The position numbers and the translations under genes are program-made. From Enterocola sp045654205 (GTDB taxonomy: Bacteria; Bacteroidota; Bacteroidia; Bacteroidales; Paludibacteraceae), in NCBI GenBank assembly GCA_045654205.1, contig JAZOMZ010000007.1:1-61001 (forward strand): DNA of 61,001 nt. Direction: 5' to 3'. The notes under the pieces are model-generated. The model was not told the DNA's origin. It worked only from the letters and a program-made list of their open reading frames with translations, and ran no database searches. Of this stretch, positions 44,201 to 51,822 are shown in pieces (the first letter of the stretch is position 1; every line of letters begins with the position of its first letter).

Positions 44201-45452
44201 CTAGTTTTGCAAAGTCTGTTCCAGACTCCATATTCCAATTTCTCAAATAAGAATCTACCTCGTAGATATCTGGCAAGCCACCAGCAGACTGCACCACTTG
44301 TGAGAACAATGTATTGGCACCGTTAGAAGGAACACTTCCAACAGAAGCAAATGCAGAATTATAAATGCGTTCTGGTTCACCCAAATCGGCAAAACCCACC
44401 ACATTTGTGGTATTTTGGTAGTTTATAGAGTTTTTGTTTGTTACCCACACCTCAATATTGGTCACAGATATACCAGATGAGATATTTGGCACATCCTTCA
44501 TCCACTCATCGTAGTGTTCACGGAAGAAATGAGAAAGGAAATAGTGACGATTCTCGTCGTATTGATCTATATGAATCTCAAAATCTGTAGTTTGAGCACC
44601 AGTGGTATTAATGGTTTGTGATTCAGACTCTTGTTGAGAAATCACAGCACTAACATTGAGTTTACCAAACTGAAGGTCTGTTTTGAAACCAAAAAGTGAA
44701 GTATTACCAGTAATAAGAGAACCGGTAAGAGGCATACTCACATTACCAGCTTCTAGTTTCTTAATTATATCATCTTCTTTGCCTTCGTATTGAAGTTTAA
44801 GCATAGATTGGTCGAAGTCGAAAGTGGCTTCGGTGTTATAATTAAGACCAAAATTAAGTTTATCACCCACAGAACCACTCACATTAAGCTGAATTTTCTC
44901 ATCAAAGTCGAATGTTGGAGCAGGATTTTGAGAACGTTCACTTAGAGATGGGTCTTTTAGCTTTTTGAATTGAAGAGCAAAGATTAACTCCGCAGAACCT
45001 TGAAGTTTAAGTTGCACACCACCAGGACCAAACACCTTGTCGGCAGGACCAATATCAAACTTCATATCGGTAAACGAAATTTCGTGCTTTTTACCCTTTT
45101 CCTCTTGCACTCTTGCCTTGTAGTATTCTTGTTGAGACCTTTGTGCCTGATAATCTGCAAATTCCTCACTTGTAAGGTAAAATGGAGTACCCAATTCCTC
45201 CTCGCCTACCTTAGATTGGAAATAATATCTGTCAGTATCAGGGTCATAGGTAACTTCTGTTACCACATTGTCTGGGATAGGTAGCGATGCTGGAGTAGAA
45301 CTACTCAAATCGTCATGAGTTTCAACGTAGTTTTTAGAAATCGGGAAACGAAGCTCTGAATCTTCATTATTGGCAATACTATCCCCCGTCGCCTGAGCGA
45401 AAACCGCAAGCGAAATAGAAAATAGTGCTAATATGTAGAAAAACTTCTTCAA
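38211..45452 (-). CDS. sprA: T9SS outer-membrane translocon SprA (Sov)
   Basis: A 2413-residue protein, the usual huge size of SprA. A signal peptide (about 1-20, ending LAVFAQ) is followed by blocks typical of the family, such as GSVGDKLNFGLNYNTEATFDFD, GELSTASTETTKPLALKLLK-type, the SQSMFNMKRKSLIGTHLDY region and NLDHLDSQ. The many alternating beta-strand segments fit its 36-strand outer-membrane barrel. SprA is the channel through which C-terminally tagged cargo leaves the cell. It is preceded by ruvA at 15 bp, an arrangement common in the phylum. Confidence 0.95.
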   Translation of the reverse strand: MKKFFYILALFSISLAVFAQATGDSIANNEDSELRFPISKNYVETHDDLSSSTPASLPIPDNVVTEVTYDPDTDRYYFQSKVGEEELGTPFYLTSEEFADYQAQRSQQEYYKARVQEEKGKKHEISFTDMKFDIGPADKVFGPGGVQLKLQGSAELIFALQFKKLKDPSLSERSQNPAPTFDFDEKIQLNVSGSVGDKLNFGLNYNTEATFDFDQSMLKLQYEGKEDDIIKKLEAGNVSMPLTGSLITGNTSLFGFKTDLQFGKLNVSAVISQQESESQTINTTGAQTTDFEIHIDQYDENRHYFLSHFFREHYDEWMKDVPNISSGISVTNIEVWVTNKNSINYQNTTNVVGFADLGEPERIYNSAFASVGSVPSNGANTLFSQVVQSAGGLPDIYEVDSYLRNWNMESGTDFAKLEGARKLESTDYVLNKELGYISLKSALNNDEILAVAYQYTYKGKVYTVGELSTASTETTKPLALKLLKSTDKSPLLPTWDLMMKNIYSLGAYQVQSNKFTLNIMYKNDSTGIDLRYITEGPIAKKPLLWVMNLDHLDSQHKEKPNGDGMFDFVEGYTIISQNGKIIFPVVEPFGSHLAKMLNNDPILVKKYVYQELYDSTLTTAQEFAEKNKFYLQGEYRASSGSEIRLNAMNVPKGSVKVTAGGVQLTENVDYTVDYMMGVVTIMNQDLIDLGTPISVTMESQSMFNMKRKSLIGTHLDYAFTDNFNVGGTVMYLSEKPLTEKVSYGDDPVANTVWGLNMSYRDQFQSVTDWMNKLPILNLKQASTIAFDAEFAHMIPGTAKGAQGKVYMDDFESTTIGYDVRYASNWRLASTPSRFAEAGLSNNIEYGKNRALLSWYYIDNMFNQSTSNTPSHIRKDKQQLSNHFVRQVSENEIFPNRELVYGQSSYIQTLDLAYHPTERGPYNIYAENFDSEGKLTNPATKWGGVMRKLETTDFETNNIEYLEFWVMDPFVYNDGTMTGGDLYFNFGDISEDILKDGRKFYENGLPVDLDESAVVTTAWGKVPTKQSVVYAFDATDEARKVQDTGLNGLTTEQEYNHDSYKAFVEKLSAKLSPDARERMLQDKFSPLNDPAGDNFHHYRGTDYDNAEVGVLERYRYYNGTEGNSQTTSENEAYTTASSNKPDYEDINVDNTLSDSEKYFEYKVSLRPEDMYVGKNYITDMVTSSVTLKNGETGTVRWYQFKIPLRDADNYTAYGSIRSFKSIRFMRMYLTGFSHDVNLRFASMELVKGEWRTYQKELDKANHNEATIIETSSVNIEENADKQPVNYVLPPGVSREIDPSQQQVRQENEQSMVLRVHNLYPKDARAVYKKFGGYDMRQYGKLEMFVHAEALPEDDTNLGDRDLKLFIRMGSDYQNNYYEYEVPLTLTPAGIYSNNTTADRRAVWPDENKIELPLELLTNLKKARNEEKNRNHSSVTNLTEYSTLDPSNPNNRITIMGNPSLGEVEVFMIGIRNGSKAVKSAEVWVNELLLTDFDEQGGVAARASLDIALSDFITLNAAGRIETIGYGGIEQKVQERRQDDYYQYNVNAGIDLGKLLPEKANTVIPIRYSLSHEIINPKYNPLDKDILLKDALEATATKEQRDSILEVAQDMTMTQSLSVPGIRVGITSKDGPRPWDPANFTVGGSYSQTESRDPNTTREVEQYSNAYGQYEFSWSPKPVEPFAKIKSIQNNKHMKWLTDFGFYYAPKLFSFKTNFVRNYYEQQVRDFENPDQKMDPTFAKDFMWSNEFDLAWDITKNIKLTFTSSNNSLITENDGGVNSKLYPDEYEMWKDSVWSSLSHLGSPQDYNQRVTASWNVPFNKMPALNWIQGNIKYDGTYQWLSGTDIIANTAISKGTLQADGKFNFESLYNKSDYLKEVNRKYGSTNAPKQKKQKEYTQKLKLQAGDTVVVRHRLNDKKVRIKATADGKAFSVKHKVVDANSIKVIATKGAEVDLTVISGGPQPADVVFTEVLARVAMLVRNVSFNYSQTDGTTLPGYLPSVQGLGMSSFNDKTAPTFAFVMGIQEDDILDKALSSGWLLTTDAVYNPAQFVHTETFKANALIEPFPGIKINVQADRQYVNNRSVQFSGGSNLTNLDGSLSMSYVAIGTAFTSVRGGVFTDELFNNFLSYRNVIKQRLESKHNPTTGYALNSDDVLVPAFLAAYAGRDVNKVDTKSVPKFWSFLPNWQVTITALNRIPWVKEHFRSVNITHGYTCKYQIGSFSSDQTFTSINGDDFGYVEDVLSGGVLPSSRYSLGAVTINEQFSPLIGLDMNLKNSLTFKAEWRRGRNMGLNLASNQIVESSNNEYVVGIGYKFSDLKFNLKTAKSSKQVKNDLTLRADFSLKDAKTLVRKIELNESQATAGDLVTTFKFAANYVFSERLNFSLFYDLQMRTPVVSTSYPTLNSEVGVSAKILLTR

Positions 45453-45467
45453 GTTAGGAGTTAGGAG

Positions 45468-46067
45468 TTACAACATTTTTAATGCTTTTTTAATCACTTG
45501 CTCCACTTTTAGCTCTGGTTCCTCTGCTAGGATAGCCGATACCACTTTTTGAGTGGCAGAGGTTGCGAAGCCCAACATAACTAGAGCAGATACAGCCTCG
45601 TTCTGAATTTCTGAAGACACAGGAGCTGCTTTTGGAGCCACTGCAGGAGCACCCTCAGATGCAGAAATCTCAAGAACTTTATCCTTAAGGTCTAAAATAA
45701 TACGTTGTGCGGTTTTTGCACCAATCCCCTTCACAGCCTTTATAAGAACAGCATTGCCTGTTTGCACAGCATCACATATTTCATAAACTGAAAGTGAAGA
45801 AAGAATCATACGAGCAGTAGCTGCACCCACACCCTGCACAGATAGTAGTAGAAGAAACATACTTCTTTCTGCAGATGTAGCAAAACCATACAGAGTAAAA
45901 GAATCTTCACGAATCACTTCATAAAGATAAAGTTTTGCATCTTTTTTGTCCTGAATAGCAGTGTATGTGGAAAGAGAAATATTCACTCCAAACCCCACCC
46001 CATGCACATCAAGAACTGCATAAGTAGGTGTTAATGAGGAGATTTCCCCGTTGATATATTCTAGCAT
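45468..46067 (-). CDS. ruvA: Holliday junction DNA helicase subunit RuvA
   Basis: A 199-residue protein. N-terminal OB fold (YINGEISSLTPTYAVLDVHG), then two helix-hairpin-helix motifs (SVQGVGAATARMILSS, AVKGIGAKTAQRIILDLKDK), and a C-terminal three-helix domain (EAVSALVMLGFATSATQKVV) that regulates RuvB. It binds four-way junctions and guides branch migration. It is the promoter-proximal gene of the ruvA-sprA pair. Confidence 0.96.
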   Translation of the reverse strand: MLEYINGEISSLTPTYAVLDVHGVGFGVNISLSTYTAIQDKKDAKLYLYEVIREDSFTLYGFATSAERSMFLLLLSVQGVGAATARMILSSLSVYEICDAVQTGNAVLIKAVKGIGAKTAQRIILDLKDKVLEISASEGAPAVAPKAAPVSSEIQNEAVSALVMLGFATSATQKVVSAILAEEPELKVEQVIKKALKML

Positions 46068-46093
46068 AAATTTTGTTCCTTAAAAATAACCGA

Positions 46094-46101
46094 CAAAGTT
46101 A
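46094..46101 (-). promoter_or_regulatory. Promoter -7 box of ruvA-sprA
   Basis: TAACTTTG on the minus strand fits TAnnTTTG, 27 bp upstream of the ruvA ATG. No clear TTTG box is seen at the expected distance. Confidence 0.45.
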
Positions 46102-46141
46102 ATAAAATTGCTGATATTTATAGAAATATAACGTAGAAATA

Positions 46142-46172
46142 CAAAAAAAATTGTGACTTTCGCCACAATTTT
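46142..46172 (-). terminator. Terminator of the manC-lptB-alsT-DUF4465 unit
   Basis: AAAATTGTG (46147-46155) pairs with CACAATTTT (46164-46172). On the minus strand the stem is followed by a run of T. It overlaps the stop codon of the DUF4465 gene at 46171. Confidence 0.8.
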
Positions 46173-46887
46173 AATCATATATTCGATACCAAATGTCGTC
46201 TATCGCACAATATGTTGGAGTATTAAGCCCATATTCGCCAATATCTGTACCACTAAAAGATATTTCTACCCTATAAGCATATCGACCAAACGATGTTAGA
46301 TCCACTGTAGCCCAAGATTCTTCGATAAACTGTTTTCCATCACGGAAGTCTGCTAAATAATAATCTACAGAACCTAAATTTTCACCACACATATTATATC
46401 CTGTAAATGTCACCTTAAACCAGTCTCCATCTTGAAATGCTCTACATGCACCAAAACCATCGTCGCCATTTTTAATAGCCCAATAGGTATATGTAGTATT
46501 TGCCACCTTCACACTCTCTATCATAGTAGCCTCAGGGAGAACAAATGAAGCCATATTTCCATACCACTGAGCAGAATATTCTGAATAATGTACCACAGCA
46601 AAATTGCCATCAGCCTTTGGATATGCACTATATTGATTCATAATACCTGTGGTAATAGAATCATTTAAGTTTGAAGGATAAATACCACCATCTGAATAAT
46701 TATATTCAGAATTCCAGTTAGATGTAAAAATCACATCTTTTGATCTAAATGCACCAACTAGTTCTGCATCCAAATAGCCAGATTTTGGCAATGTTACATC
46801 AGAAAAATCTGCAATTTCCTCATAATAAGGAAGAGTACAAGCTACCATTAAGATAGCTAGCGATACAAAAGCAATAAGTTTTTTCAT
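46171..46887 (-). CDS. DUF4465 lipoprotein
   Basis: A 238-residue protein. Lipoprotein signal with lipobox MVAC (Cys17). The rest is beta-rich, with DUF4465-type blocks (YSAYPKADGNFAVVHYSEY, ATMIESVKVANTTYTYWAIK, WATVDLTSFGRYAYRVEISF, DIGEYGLNTPTYCAIDDI). This family is known from surface or periplasmic proteins of Bacteroidota, possibly carbohydrate-binding, but no function is established. It starts 1 bp after alsT, so it is the last gene of that operon. Confidence 0.85.
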   Translation of the reverse strand: MKKLIAFVSLAILMVACTLPYYEEIADFSDVTLPKSGYLDAELVGAFRSKDVIFTSNWNSEYNYSDGGIYPSNLNDSITTGIMNQYSAYPKADGNFAVVHYSEYSAQWYGNMASFVLPEATMIESVKVANTTYTYWAIKNGDDGFGACRAFQDGDWFKVTFTGYNMCGENLGSVDYYLADFRDGKQFIEESWATVDLTSFGRYAYRVEISFSGTDIGEYGLNTPTYCAIDDIWYRIYD

Positions 46888-46888
46888 A

Positions 46889-48262
46889 TTAATGTTCTAT
46901 TGTTGGATCGTATTCATTTATCCTATCATTGTTTAGATACTTTTTAGTCTCAGCAGCCACCACACCACTTAGCATAAGAAGCATCACAATATTTGGAATT
47001 GCCATAAGGGCGTTGGCACAGTCGGCAAATACCCAAACAAGGTCTAGTTTTGCCACGCAACCAATGAACACAGCAATAGACCAAATGATTCTGAAAAGAA
47101 TTAATACACGCTTGCCTCCTATATATTCTACACAACGTTCGGCATAATAAGACCAACCAAGAATGGTAGAAAACACAAAAGAAAGCAAAGCTATAGTAAG
47201 AAGTCCACTACCCCATACGTGAAGCTTTCCAAAAGCCATATTGGTAAGCACCGCACCATCTGAGAAGTTGATATCTGGATACGCTAACACACTAGATACA
47301 AGTACTATTCCTGTAAGAGCACAAATAATAACAGTATCCCAGAATGTAGCAGAAGAAGCTATAAGTGCTTGTTTCACAGCATTGTCTGTTTTGGCTGCAG
47401 CCGAAACAATAGGAGCAGAACCAAGACCAGACTCGTTAGAGAACAGACCACGAGAGATACCATAACGCATAGCCAGCATAATGCCACCACCTGCAAAACC
47501 ACCACCCACAGCCTCTGCAGAAAACGCAGATTTTATAATAATAAGTAGCGCATCGTCTACCCAAGTAATATTAAGGAAAAGAATAGCCAAACAACCTATA
47601 ATATAAATTGCCGCCATGATAGGTACAAAAATTTCGCAAACGCGAGACAGCCATTTAATGCCACCCATTGTAATAAGGCCTATTAAAAGAGCCATCACTA
47701 CACCAGTAACATAGGTAGGAACATGAAAGTTTTCATACATTAGAGTAGAAACAGAGTTGGCCTGAGTCATATTACCAATACCAAATGCTGCACAAATTGT
47801 AGCAATACAGAAGAATATTGCCAACCATTTCTTTTTAAGTGCCCTTTCCAACACCACCATAGGACCACCTATCATAGTGCCATCAGAAGTTTTGTATCTA
47901 TATTTTACAGAAAGCAATGCTTCTGCATATTTGGTTGCAATACCAAACACACCTGTCAGCCAGCACCAAAACACAGCACCAGGACCACCAAGAGCAATAG
48001 CTGTACCTACACCAATAATATTACCAGTACCTACTGTAGCAGCCATCGCCACCATAAGGGCACTAAAGTTGCTAATATCGCCACCAGCAGAAGTTCTGCT
48101 TAGAGTCATTTTTATAGCCTTACCTATGTGACGTTGAACACCACCAGTCCTAATTGTTAAAAACAAATGGGTCCCAACTAGTAAAACTATCATTGGAACT
48201 CCCCATAAAAACGAACTAAATTCTGATAATATGTTTTGTACAAATTCTTGTATCTCAGCCAT
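46889..48262 (-). CDS. alsT: Sodium:alanine symporter (AGCS family)
   Basis: A 457-residue inner-membrane protein with about ten to eleven helices. The signature of the family is clear: GNIIGVGTAIALGGPGAVFW, WLTGVFGIATKYAEALLSVKYR, and GGGIMLAMRYGISRGLFSNESGLGS-type residues. It imports alanine or glycine with Na+, which fits a cell that also makes a Na+ gradient through OadGAB. Its start overlaps the lptB end by eight bases. Confidence 0.93.
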   Translation of the reverse strand: MAEIQEFVQNILSEFSSFLWGVPMIVLLVGTHLFLTIRTGGVQRHIGKAIKMTLSRTSAGGDISNFSALMVAMAATVGTGNIIGVGTAIALGGPGAVFWCWLTGVFGIATKYAEALLSVKYRYKTSDGTMIGGPMVVLERALKKKWLAIFFCIATICAAFGIGNMTQANSVSTLMYENFHVPTYVTGVVMALLIGLITMGGIKWLSRVCEIFVPIMAAIYIIGCLAILFLNITWVDDALLIIIKSAFSAEAVGGGFAGGGIMLAMRYGISRGLFSNESGLGSAPIVSAAAKTDNAVKQALIASSATFWDTVIICALTGIVLVSSVLAYPDINFSDGAVLTNMAFGKLHVWGSGLLTIALLSFVFSTILGWSYYAERCVEYIGGKRVLILFRIIWSIAVFIGCVAKLDLVWVFADCANALMAIPNIVMLLMLSGVVAAETKKYLNNDRINEYDPTIEH

Positions 48263-49010
48263 TTACTTTTCTTAATTCAAAATTCACACCCAAATATTTT
48301 TCACGCACAACAGGATTTTCTGCTAGCACCTCAGCAGTGCCTTGGAACATCACTTTACCCTCAAAAAGCATATAAGCTCTATCGGTGATGCAGAGTGTTT
48401 CGTGCACATTGTGGTCGGTAATAAGGATACCTATATTTTTTTCTTTAAGTTTAGAGACAATTTGTTGAATATCTTGCACAGCAATAGGGTCTACACCCGC
48501 AAAAGGCTCATCGAGCATAATAAATTTTGGTTCTATTGCCATACAACGTGCTATCTCACAACGGCGACGTTCGCCACCAGAAAGCTGAGAACCATAACTT
48601 TTACGCACATGCGAAAGGTGAAATTCCTCTATTAGAGATTCAAGTTTTTCTTTTTGATACTCCTTTGAAAAGTTTGTCATTTCAAGCACAGCCTTAATAT
48701 TGTTTTCCACAGACATATCACGAAAAACAGAAGCCTCTTGTGCCAAATAACCAATACCTATTTGAGCTCTGCGATAAACAGGATATTTAGAAATATCCAA
48801 ATCGTTCAGAAAGATTTTCCCCGCATTAGGCTTAACCAAACCAGTGGTCATATAGAAAGTTGTAGTTTTGCCAGCACCATTAGGTCCAAGCAAACCCACA
48901 ATTTCACCCTGAGTCACATTTATAGAGACGTCATTTACAACAGTACGTTTGCCATAACGTTTCACCAAATGCTCTGTGCGGAGAATCATCTTTTCTTCAC
49001 TCATATGCAT
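48255..49010 (-). CDS. lptB: LPS export ABC transporter ATP-binding protein LptB
   Basis: A 251-residue ATPase with Walker A GPNGAGKTT, Q-loop (GYLAQEASVFRDMSVENNI, the LptB-type stretch), signature LSGGERRRCEIARCMA, Walker B FIMLDEPFAGVDP and the H-loop ITDHNVHETL. It powers lipopolysaccharide extraction from the inner membrane with LptFG, which are not in the window. The first ATG overlaps the manC stop (TAATG). A second ATG two codons on is also possible. Confidence 0.94.
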   Translation of the reverse strand: MHMSEEKMILRTEHLVKRYGKRTVVNDVSINVTQGEIVGLLGPNGAGKTTTFYMTTGLVKPNAGKIFLNDLDISKYPVYRRAQIGIGYLAQEASVFRDMSVENNIKAVLEMTNFSKEYQKEKLESLIEEFHLSHVRKSYGSQLSGGERRRCEIARCMAIEPKFIMLDEPFAGVDPIAVQDIQQIVSKLKEKNIGILITDHNVHETLCITDRAYMLFEGKVMFQGTAEVLAENPVVREKYLGVNFELRKVNG

Positions 49011-50092
49011 TAAATAAAGTTTTCGTTGTCTTCTAGCATGCTCACATCGTTCACAAACTGACGGATACGTTGCTCATCAGAAGCCTTACAAATTAATAAA
49101 GCATTGTCAGATTCCACCACAATATATCCTTCTAGTCCTTGAATAACAGCAAGTTTACCTTCTGGAAGCACCACAATATTGTCATTGCTGTCGTATGTTA
49201 AGCTTTTGCATTTTAATACAACATTACCGTTTTCGTCGCCTTCGGCAATGTCTTTAAGAGCACCCCAAGTACCCATATCAGACCAACCATAGTCTCCAGA
49301 AAGCATATACACCTCACGAGCGTGCTCCATTATACCATAGTCGATAGAAATATTTTGGCATGTTGGGAATATCTCATCTATGAAAGATTGTTCATTTTCT
49401 GTGTTCATTTTGTCCATTCCAGACTCAAATTTTTGAGAAATTTCTGGAAGGAATTCTTTGAATGCAGCGTCAATAGTTTTAACACTCCACATAAACACCC
49501 CAGAATTCCAGAAGAATTCACCAGAGTTTACAAACACCTTAGCAAGCTCAAGGTTTGGTTTTTCTGTGAAAGTTTTAACTGGTTTAAAGTCGCCCTCTGC
49601 ATCCACATGAGCTTGAATATAGCCATATCCAGTTTCTGGACGATTTGGTTTAATACCAAGAGTTAATAAACTATTGTTGTTTCCTACAAAGTTAAGGCCA
49701 CGTTCCACAGCATTAAGAAACTCAATTTCCTTTGTTATAAGGTGATCAGAAGGAGCCACTACCATATTAGCATTAGGATTTATAGCCTTGATATGGCTCA
49801 TTGCATACGCAATACAAGGAGCAGTATTTCTACGGCAAGGTTCAAGAAGAATTTGATTTGGCTTAATGATAGGAAGTTGCTCCATAATCAAATCCTTATA
49901 AGCCGCATTACTTACTATGATAATATTAGAAGCTGGAATAACTTTGGCAAAACGGTCAAATGTCATTTGCAGAAGCGAACGACCAGTGCCAAAGAAATCT
50001 AGAAATTGTTTTGGTTTATTGTTTCGTGAAAATGGCCAAAAACGGCTCCCTACGCCACCTGCCATTATCACACAAAAATTATTGTAATCCAT
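49010..50092 (-). CDS. manC: Mannose-1-phosphate guanylyltransferase
   Basis: A 360-residue nucleotidyltransferase that makes GDP-mannose from GTP and mannose-1-phosphate. The pyrophosphorylase signature GGVGSRFWPFSRNNKPKQFL lies at the N-terminus, with VVAPSDHLI and the catalytic FTEKPNLELA further on. The isomerase domain of bifunctional forms is absent. GDP-mannose feeds surface glycan synthesis, which links it to lptB in the same transcript. Confidence 0.93.
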   Translation of the reverse strand: MDYNNFCVIMAGGVGSRFWPFSRNNKPKQFLDFFGTGRSLLQMTFDRFAKVIPASNIIIVSNAAYKDLIMEQLPIIKPNQILLEPCRRNTAPCIAYAMSHIKAINPNANMVVAPSDHLITKEIEFLNAVERGLNFVGNNNSLLTLGIKPNRPETGYGYIQAHVDAEGDFKPVKTFTEKPNLELAKVFVNSGEFFWNSGVFMWSVKTIDAAFKEFLPEISQKFESGMDKMNTENEQSFIDEIFPTCQNISIDYGIMEHAREVYMLSGDYGWSDMGTWGALKDIAEGDENGNVVLKCKSLTYDSNDNIVVLPEGKLAVIQGLEGYIVVESDNALLICKASDEQRIRQFVNDVSMLEDNENFI

Positions 50093-50121
50093 ATTTGTAT
50101 TTGATTTAAGTTTTATTTTGG

Positions 50122-50129
50122 CAAAGGTA
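50122..50129 (-). promoter_or_regulatory. Promoter -7 box of the manC operon
   Basis: TACCTTTG on the minus strand, 29 bp upstream of the manC ATG. A TTTG lies 16 nt upstream, shorter than the usual 19-21. It is back to back with the tRNA promoter at 50178-50185. Confidence 0.5.
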
Positions 50130-50177
50130 ACAAAAAGAATTTATGCAAAAAAATTTTCATATCTAAAAAAGAATAAT

Positions 50178-50185
50178 TACCTTTG
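50178..50185 (+). promoter_or_regulatory. Promoter -7 box of tRNA-Leu
   Basis: TACCTTTG on the plus strand, 30 bp upstream of the tRNA. The upstream region is AT-rich without a clear TTTG. Confidence 0.55.
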
Positions 50186-50215
50186 CCGTGCTTTTGAAAA
50201 CGAAGCAGGCCAACT

Positions 50216-50299
50216 GCCCAGATGGCGGAATCGGTAGACGCGCTGGTCTCAAACACCAGTGGATTCACTTCCATCCCGGTTCGATCCCGGGTCTGGGTA
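50216..50299 (+). tRNA. tRNA-Leu (anticodon CAA)
   Basis: An 84-nt class II tRNA. The acceptor stem GCCCAGA pairs with TCTGGGT (one G-T at the end), followed by discriminator A. The anticodon arm CTGGT-CTCAAAC-ACCAG gives anticodon CAA, reading UUG. A long variable arm and a T-arm CCCGG-TTCGATC-CCGGG are present. CCA is not encoded. It has its own promoter and terminator. Confidence 0.95.
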
Positions 50300-50304
50300 C
50301 AGAG

Positions 50305-50342
50305 TTGGGGAAGGTTGAAAAACCTTCTCCAATTTCTTTTTT
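50305..50342 (+). terminator. Terminator of tRNA-Leu
   Basis: TTGGGGAAGGTT (50305-50316) pairs with AACCTTCTCCAA (50321-50332), one G-T pair, GAAA loop, then TTTCTTTTTT. The 200 bp that follow, up to the fic gene, hold only its promoter. Confidence 0.92.
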
Positions 50343-50478
50343 ATCCCCTCGTAACTCATTGGTTTGCTGATAGATAAGTCTCAATACACTATTCAAACTA
50401 TCAGTTCGAAAATTTTTAATAGCAATACTACCTTCTTATATTTTTATTACTTTTGGCATATAATTAAATTTTAAATAA

Positions 50479-50486
50479 TATATTTG
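50479..50486 (+). promoter_or_regulatory. Promoter -7 box of the fic gene
   Basis: TATATTTG on the plus strand, with TTTTG at 50451-50455 (23 nt upstream, slightly long). It predicts a leader of about 65 nt. Confidence 0.45.
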
Positions 50487-50559
50487 CAATTACAAGTACA
50501 AAATACGTGATATAATGATTACACCCACTTGTGACTCTAAAATTTAAAGTCAAGAAGAT

Positions 50560-51708
50560 ATGAGTTTAGAATGCACATACAAGATACCAACATTACCATT
50601 CAAATTTGATGTTGAAACAAAAGACATCTTAAAGCAACTTAGTAAATCAAGAGGTGCACTTGCAGAACTAAAAGGATTTGCAAGAATTATCCCTAACGAA
50701 GAAATATTGATAAGCACACTTACATTACAAGAAGCAAAAGATAGTTCTGCCGTTGAAAATATTGTAACTACACACGATGAGTTATACAAAGCAGATTTGA
50801 ATGTAAAAGACTATATCGTTTCTGCATCTACAAAAGAAGTCTTGAATTATCGTGAAGCAATTCAAAAAGGTTTTCATTTAGTTCGTGACAAAGGTATATT
50901 AACAAATGGAATTATTAAGCAAATACAAGAACAACTTGAAGGGAATAAAGCTGGATTCCGTGTAAATCCAGGCACCTCTCTTAAAGATGTAAACAAAAAC
51001 ATAATTTACGTACCACCACAAGATGCGACCATAATAAAAGACCTAATGTCTAATTTAGAGTTATTTATCAACGACGATACAATTTCAGATTTAGACCCTC
51101 TTATTAAAACAGCCATAATACACCATCAATTTGAGAGCATACACCCTTTTTACGATGGAAACGGGCGTACTGGTCGTATTATAATCATACTTTATCTGGT
51201 TGCAAATAAATTGCTAGACCTACCTATATTGTACTTAAGTCGATATATAACCCACAACAAAGGTGAGTATTACAGTTTGTTACAAGCTATCAGAGACAAA
51301 AAAGGAGACAACTCTGAGAATTGGCGTAATTGGATTATGTTTATACTAAAGGGTATTGAAGAAACGGCATTGAATACAATTCGTATGATTAAAGAGATTG
51401 ACATTCTTATGCGTGAGTATAAAAATGTTCTTAGACCTTTATTTGGAAAATTATACAAACACGAATTACTAAACAATCTTTTCTTTCATCCATATACCAA
51501 GATTGAGTTCATAGAAAGAGATATGCAAGTAACTCGAAATACTGCTTCAAAATATCTTAATATGATAGTAAATACAGGACTTGTAGAAAAGGTGAAAGTA
51601 GGGAAAACAAATTACTATTTTAACACTAAACTGATAGATTTATTCCTAAATCATAATGCAACAGAAAAAGCAAATGTTGAATCTATCGAATCCGTATTAG
51701 AAATATAA
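50560..51708 (+). CDS. Fic family AMP-transferase (class II, self-inhibited) with C-terminal winged helix
   Basis: A 382-residue cytosolic protein. The Fic core motif is intact at 195-206 (HPFYDGNGRTGR, catalytic His195), so nucleotide transfer from ATP to a hydroxyl side chain is expected. An inhibitory helix of the form S-x3-E-N is seen at 62-67 (SSAVEN, Glu66), so the enzyme would be self-inhibited. The N-terminal part matches the Fic_N type (GALAELKGFARIIPN). The last about 90 residues look like a winged helix (LLNNLFFHPYTKIEFIERDM, NTASKYLNMIVNTGLVEKV), suggesting DNA binding and perhaps autoregulation. The stop codon is followed 2 bp later by the TGCACAA array. No antitoxin partner gene is adjacent. 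Confidence 0.92.
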   Translation: MSLECTYKIPTLPFKFDVETKDILKQLSKSRGALAELKGFARIIPNEEILISTLTLQEAKDSSAVENIVTTHDELYKADLNVKDYIVSASTKEVLNYREAIQKGFHLVRDKGILTNGIIKQIQEQLEGNKAGFRVNPGTSLKDVNKNIIYVPPQDATIIKDLMSNLELFINDDTISDLDPLIKTAIIHHQFESIHPFYDGNGRTGRIIIILYLVANKLLDLPILYLSRYITHNKGEYYSLLQAIRDKKGDNSENWRNWIMFILKGIEETALNTIRMIKEIDILMREYKNVLRPLFGKLYKHELLNNLFFHPYTKIEFIERDMQVTRNTASKYLNMIVNTGLVEKVKVGKTNYYFNTKLIDLFLNHNATEKANVESIESVLEI

Positions 51709-51710
51709 TA

Positions 51711-51822
51711 TGCACAAGAAATGACGAAAATTTGTGCACGACAAAGATAATATGCACAAGAAATGCCACTTTTTTGTGCACGACAATATAAACATGCACA
51801 AAAAATAGTCAAACATTGTGCA
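51711..51822. repeat. Six TGCACAA half-sites in alternating orientation, 21-bp period
   Basis: The words TGCACAA (51711, 51753, 51795) and its complement TTGTGCA (51732, 51774, 51816) alternate, with every start exactly 21 bp apart over 112 bp. The repeat unit is therefore 42 bp, three copies. The central bases between half-sites vary. 21 bp is two helical turns, so all half-sites face the same side of the DNA. Each neighbouring pair can also form a 7-bp hairpin in RNA. It begins 3 bp after the fic stop codon. In one frame the unit reads as 14 codons (MHKK...FVHD...), but copies 1 and 3 contain stop codons. Confidence 0.85.

Noticed and set aside
38839..45284. Many plus-strand reading frames inside sprA
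   Set aside because: All are antisense shadows of one continuous 2413-codon gene with clear family features.
50216..50559. tRNA-Leu as attachment site of an integrated element
   Set aside because: I see no direct repeat of the tRNA 3' end downstream and no integrase gene in the window.
50543..51708. Fic-type toxin-antitoxin module
   Set aside because: No small antitoxin gene flanks it; the inhibitory helix is inside the protein (SSAVEN), so it is a self-inhibited class II Fic protein.
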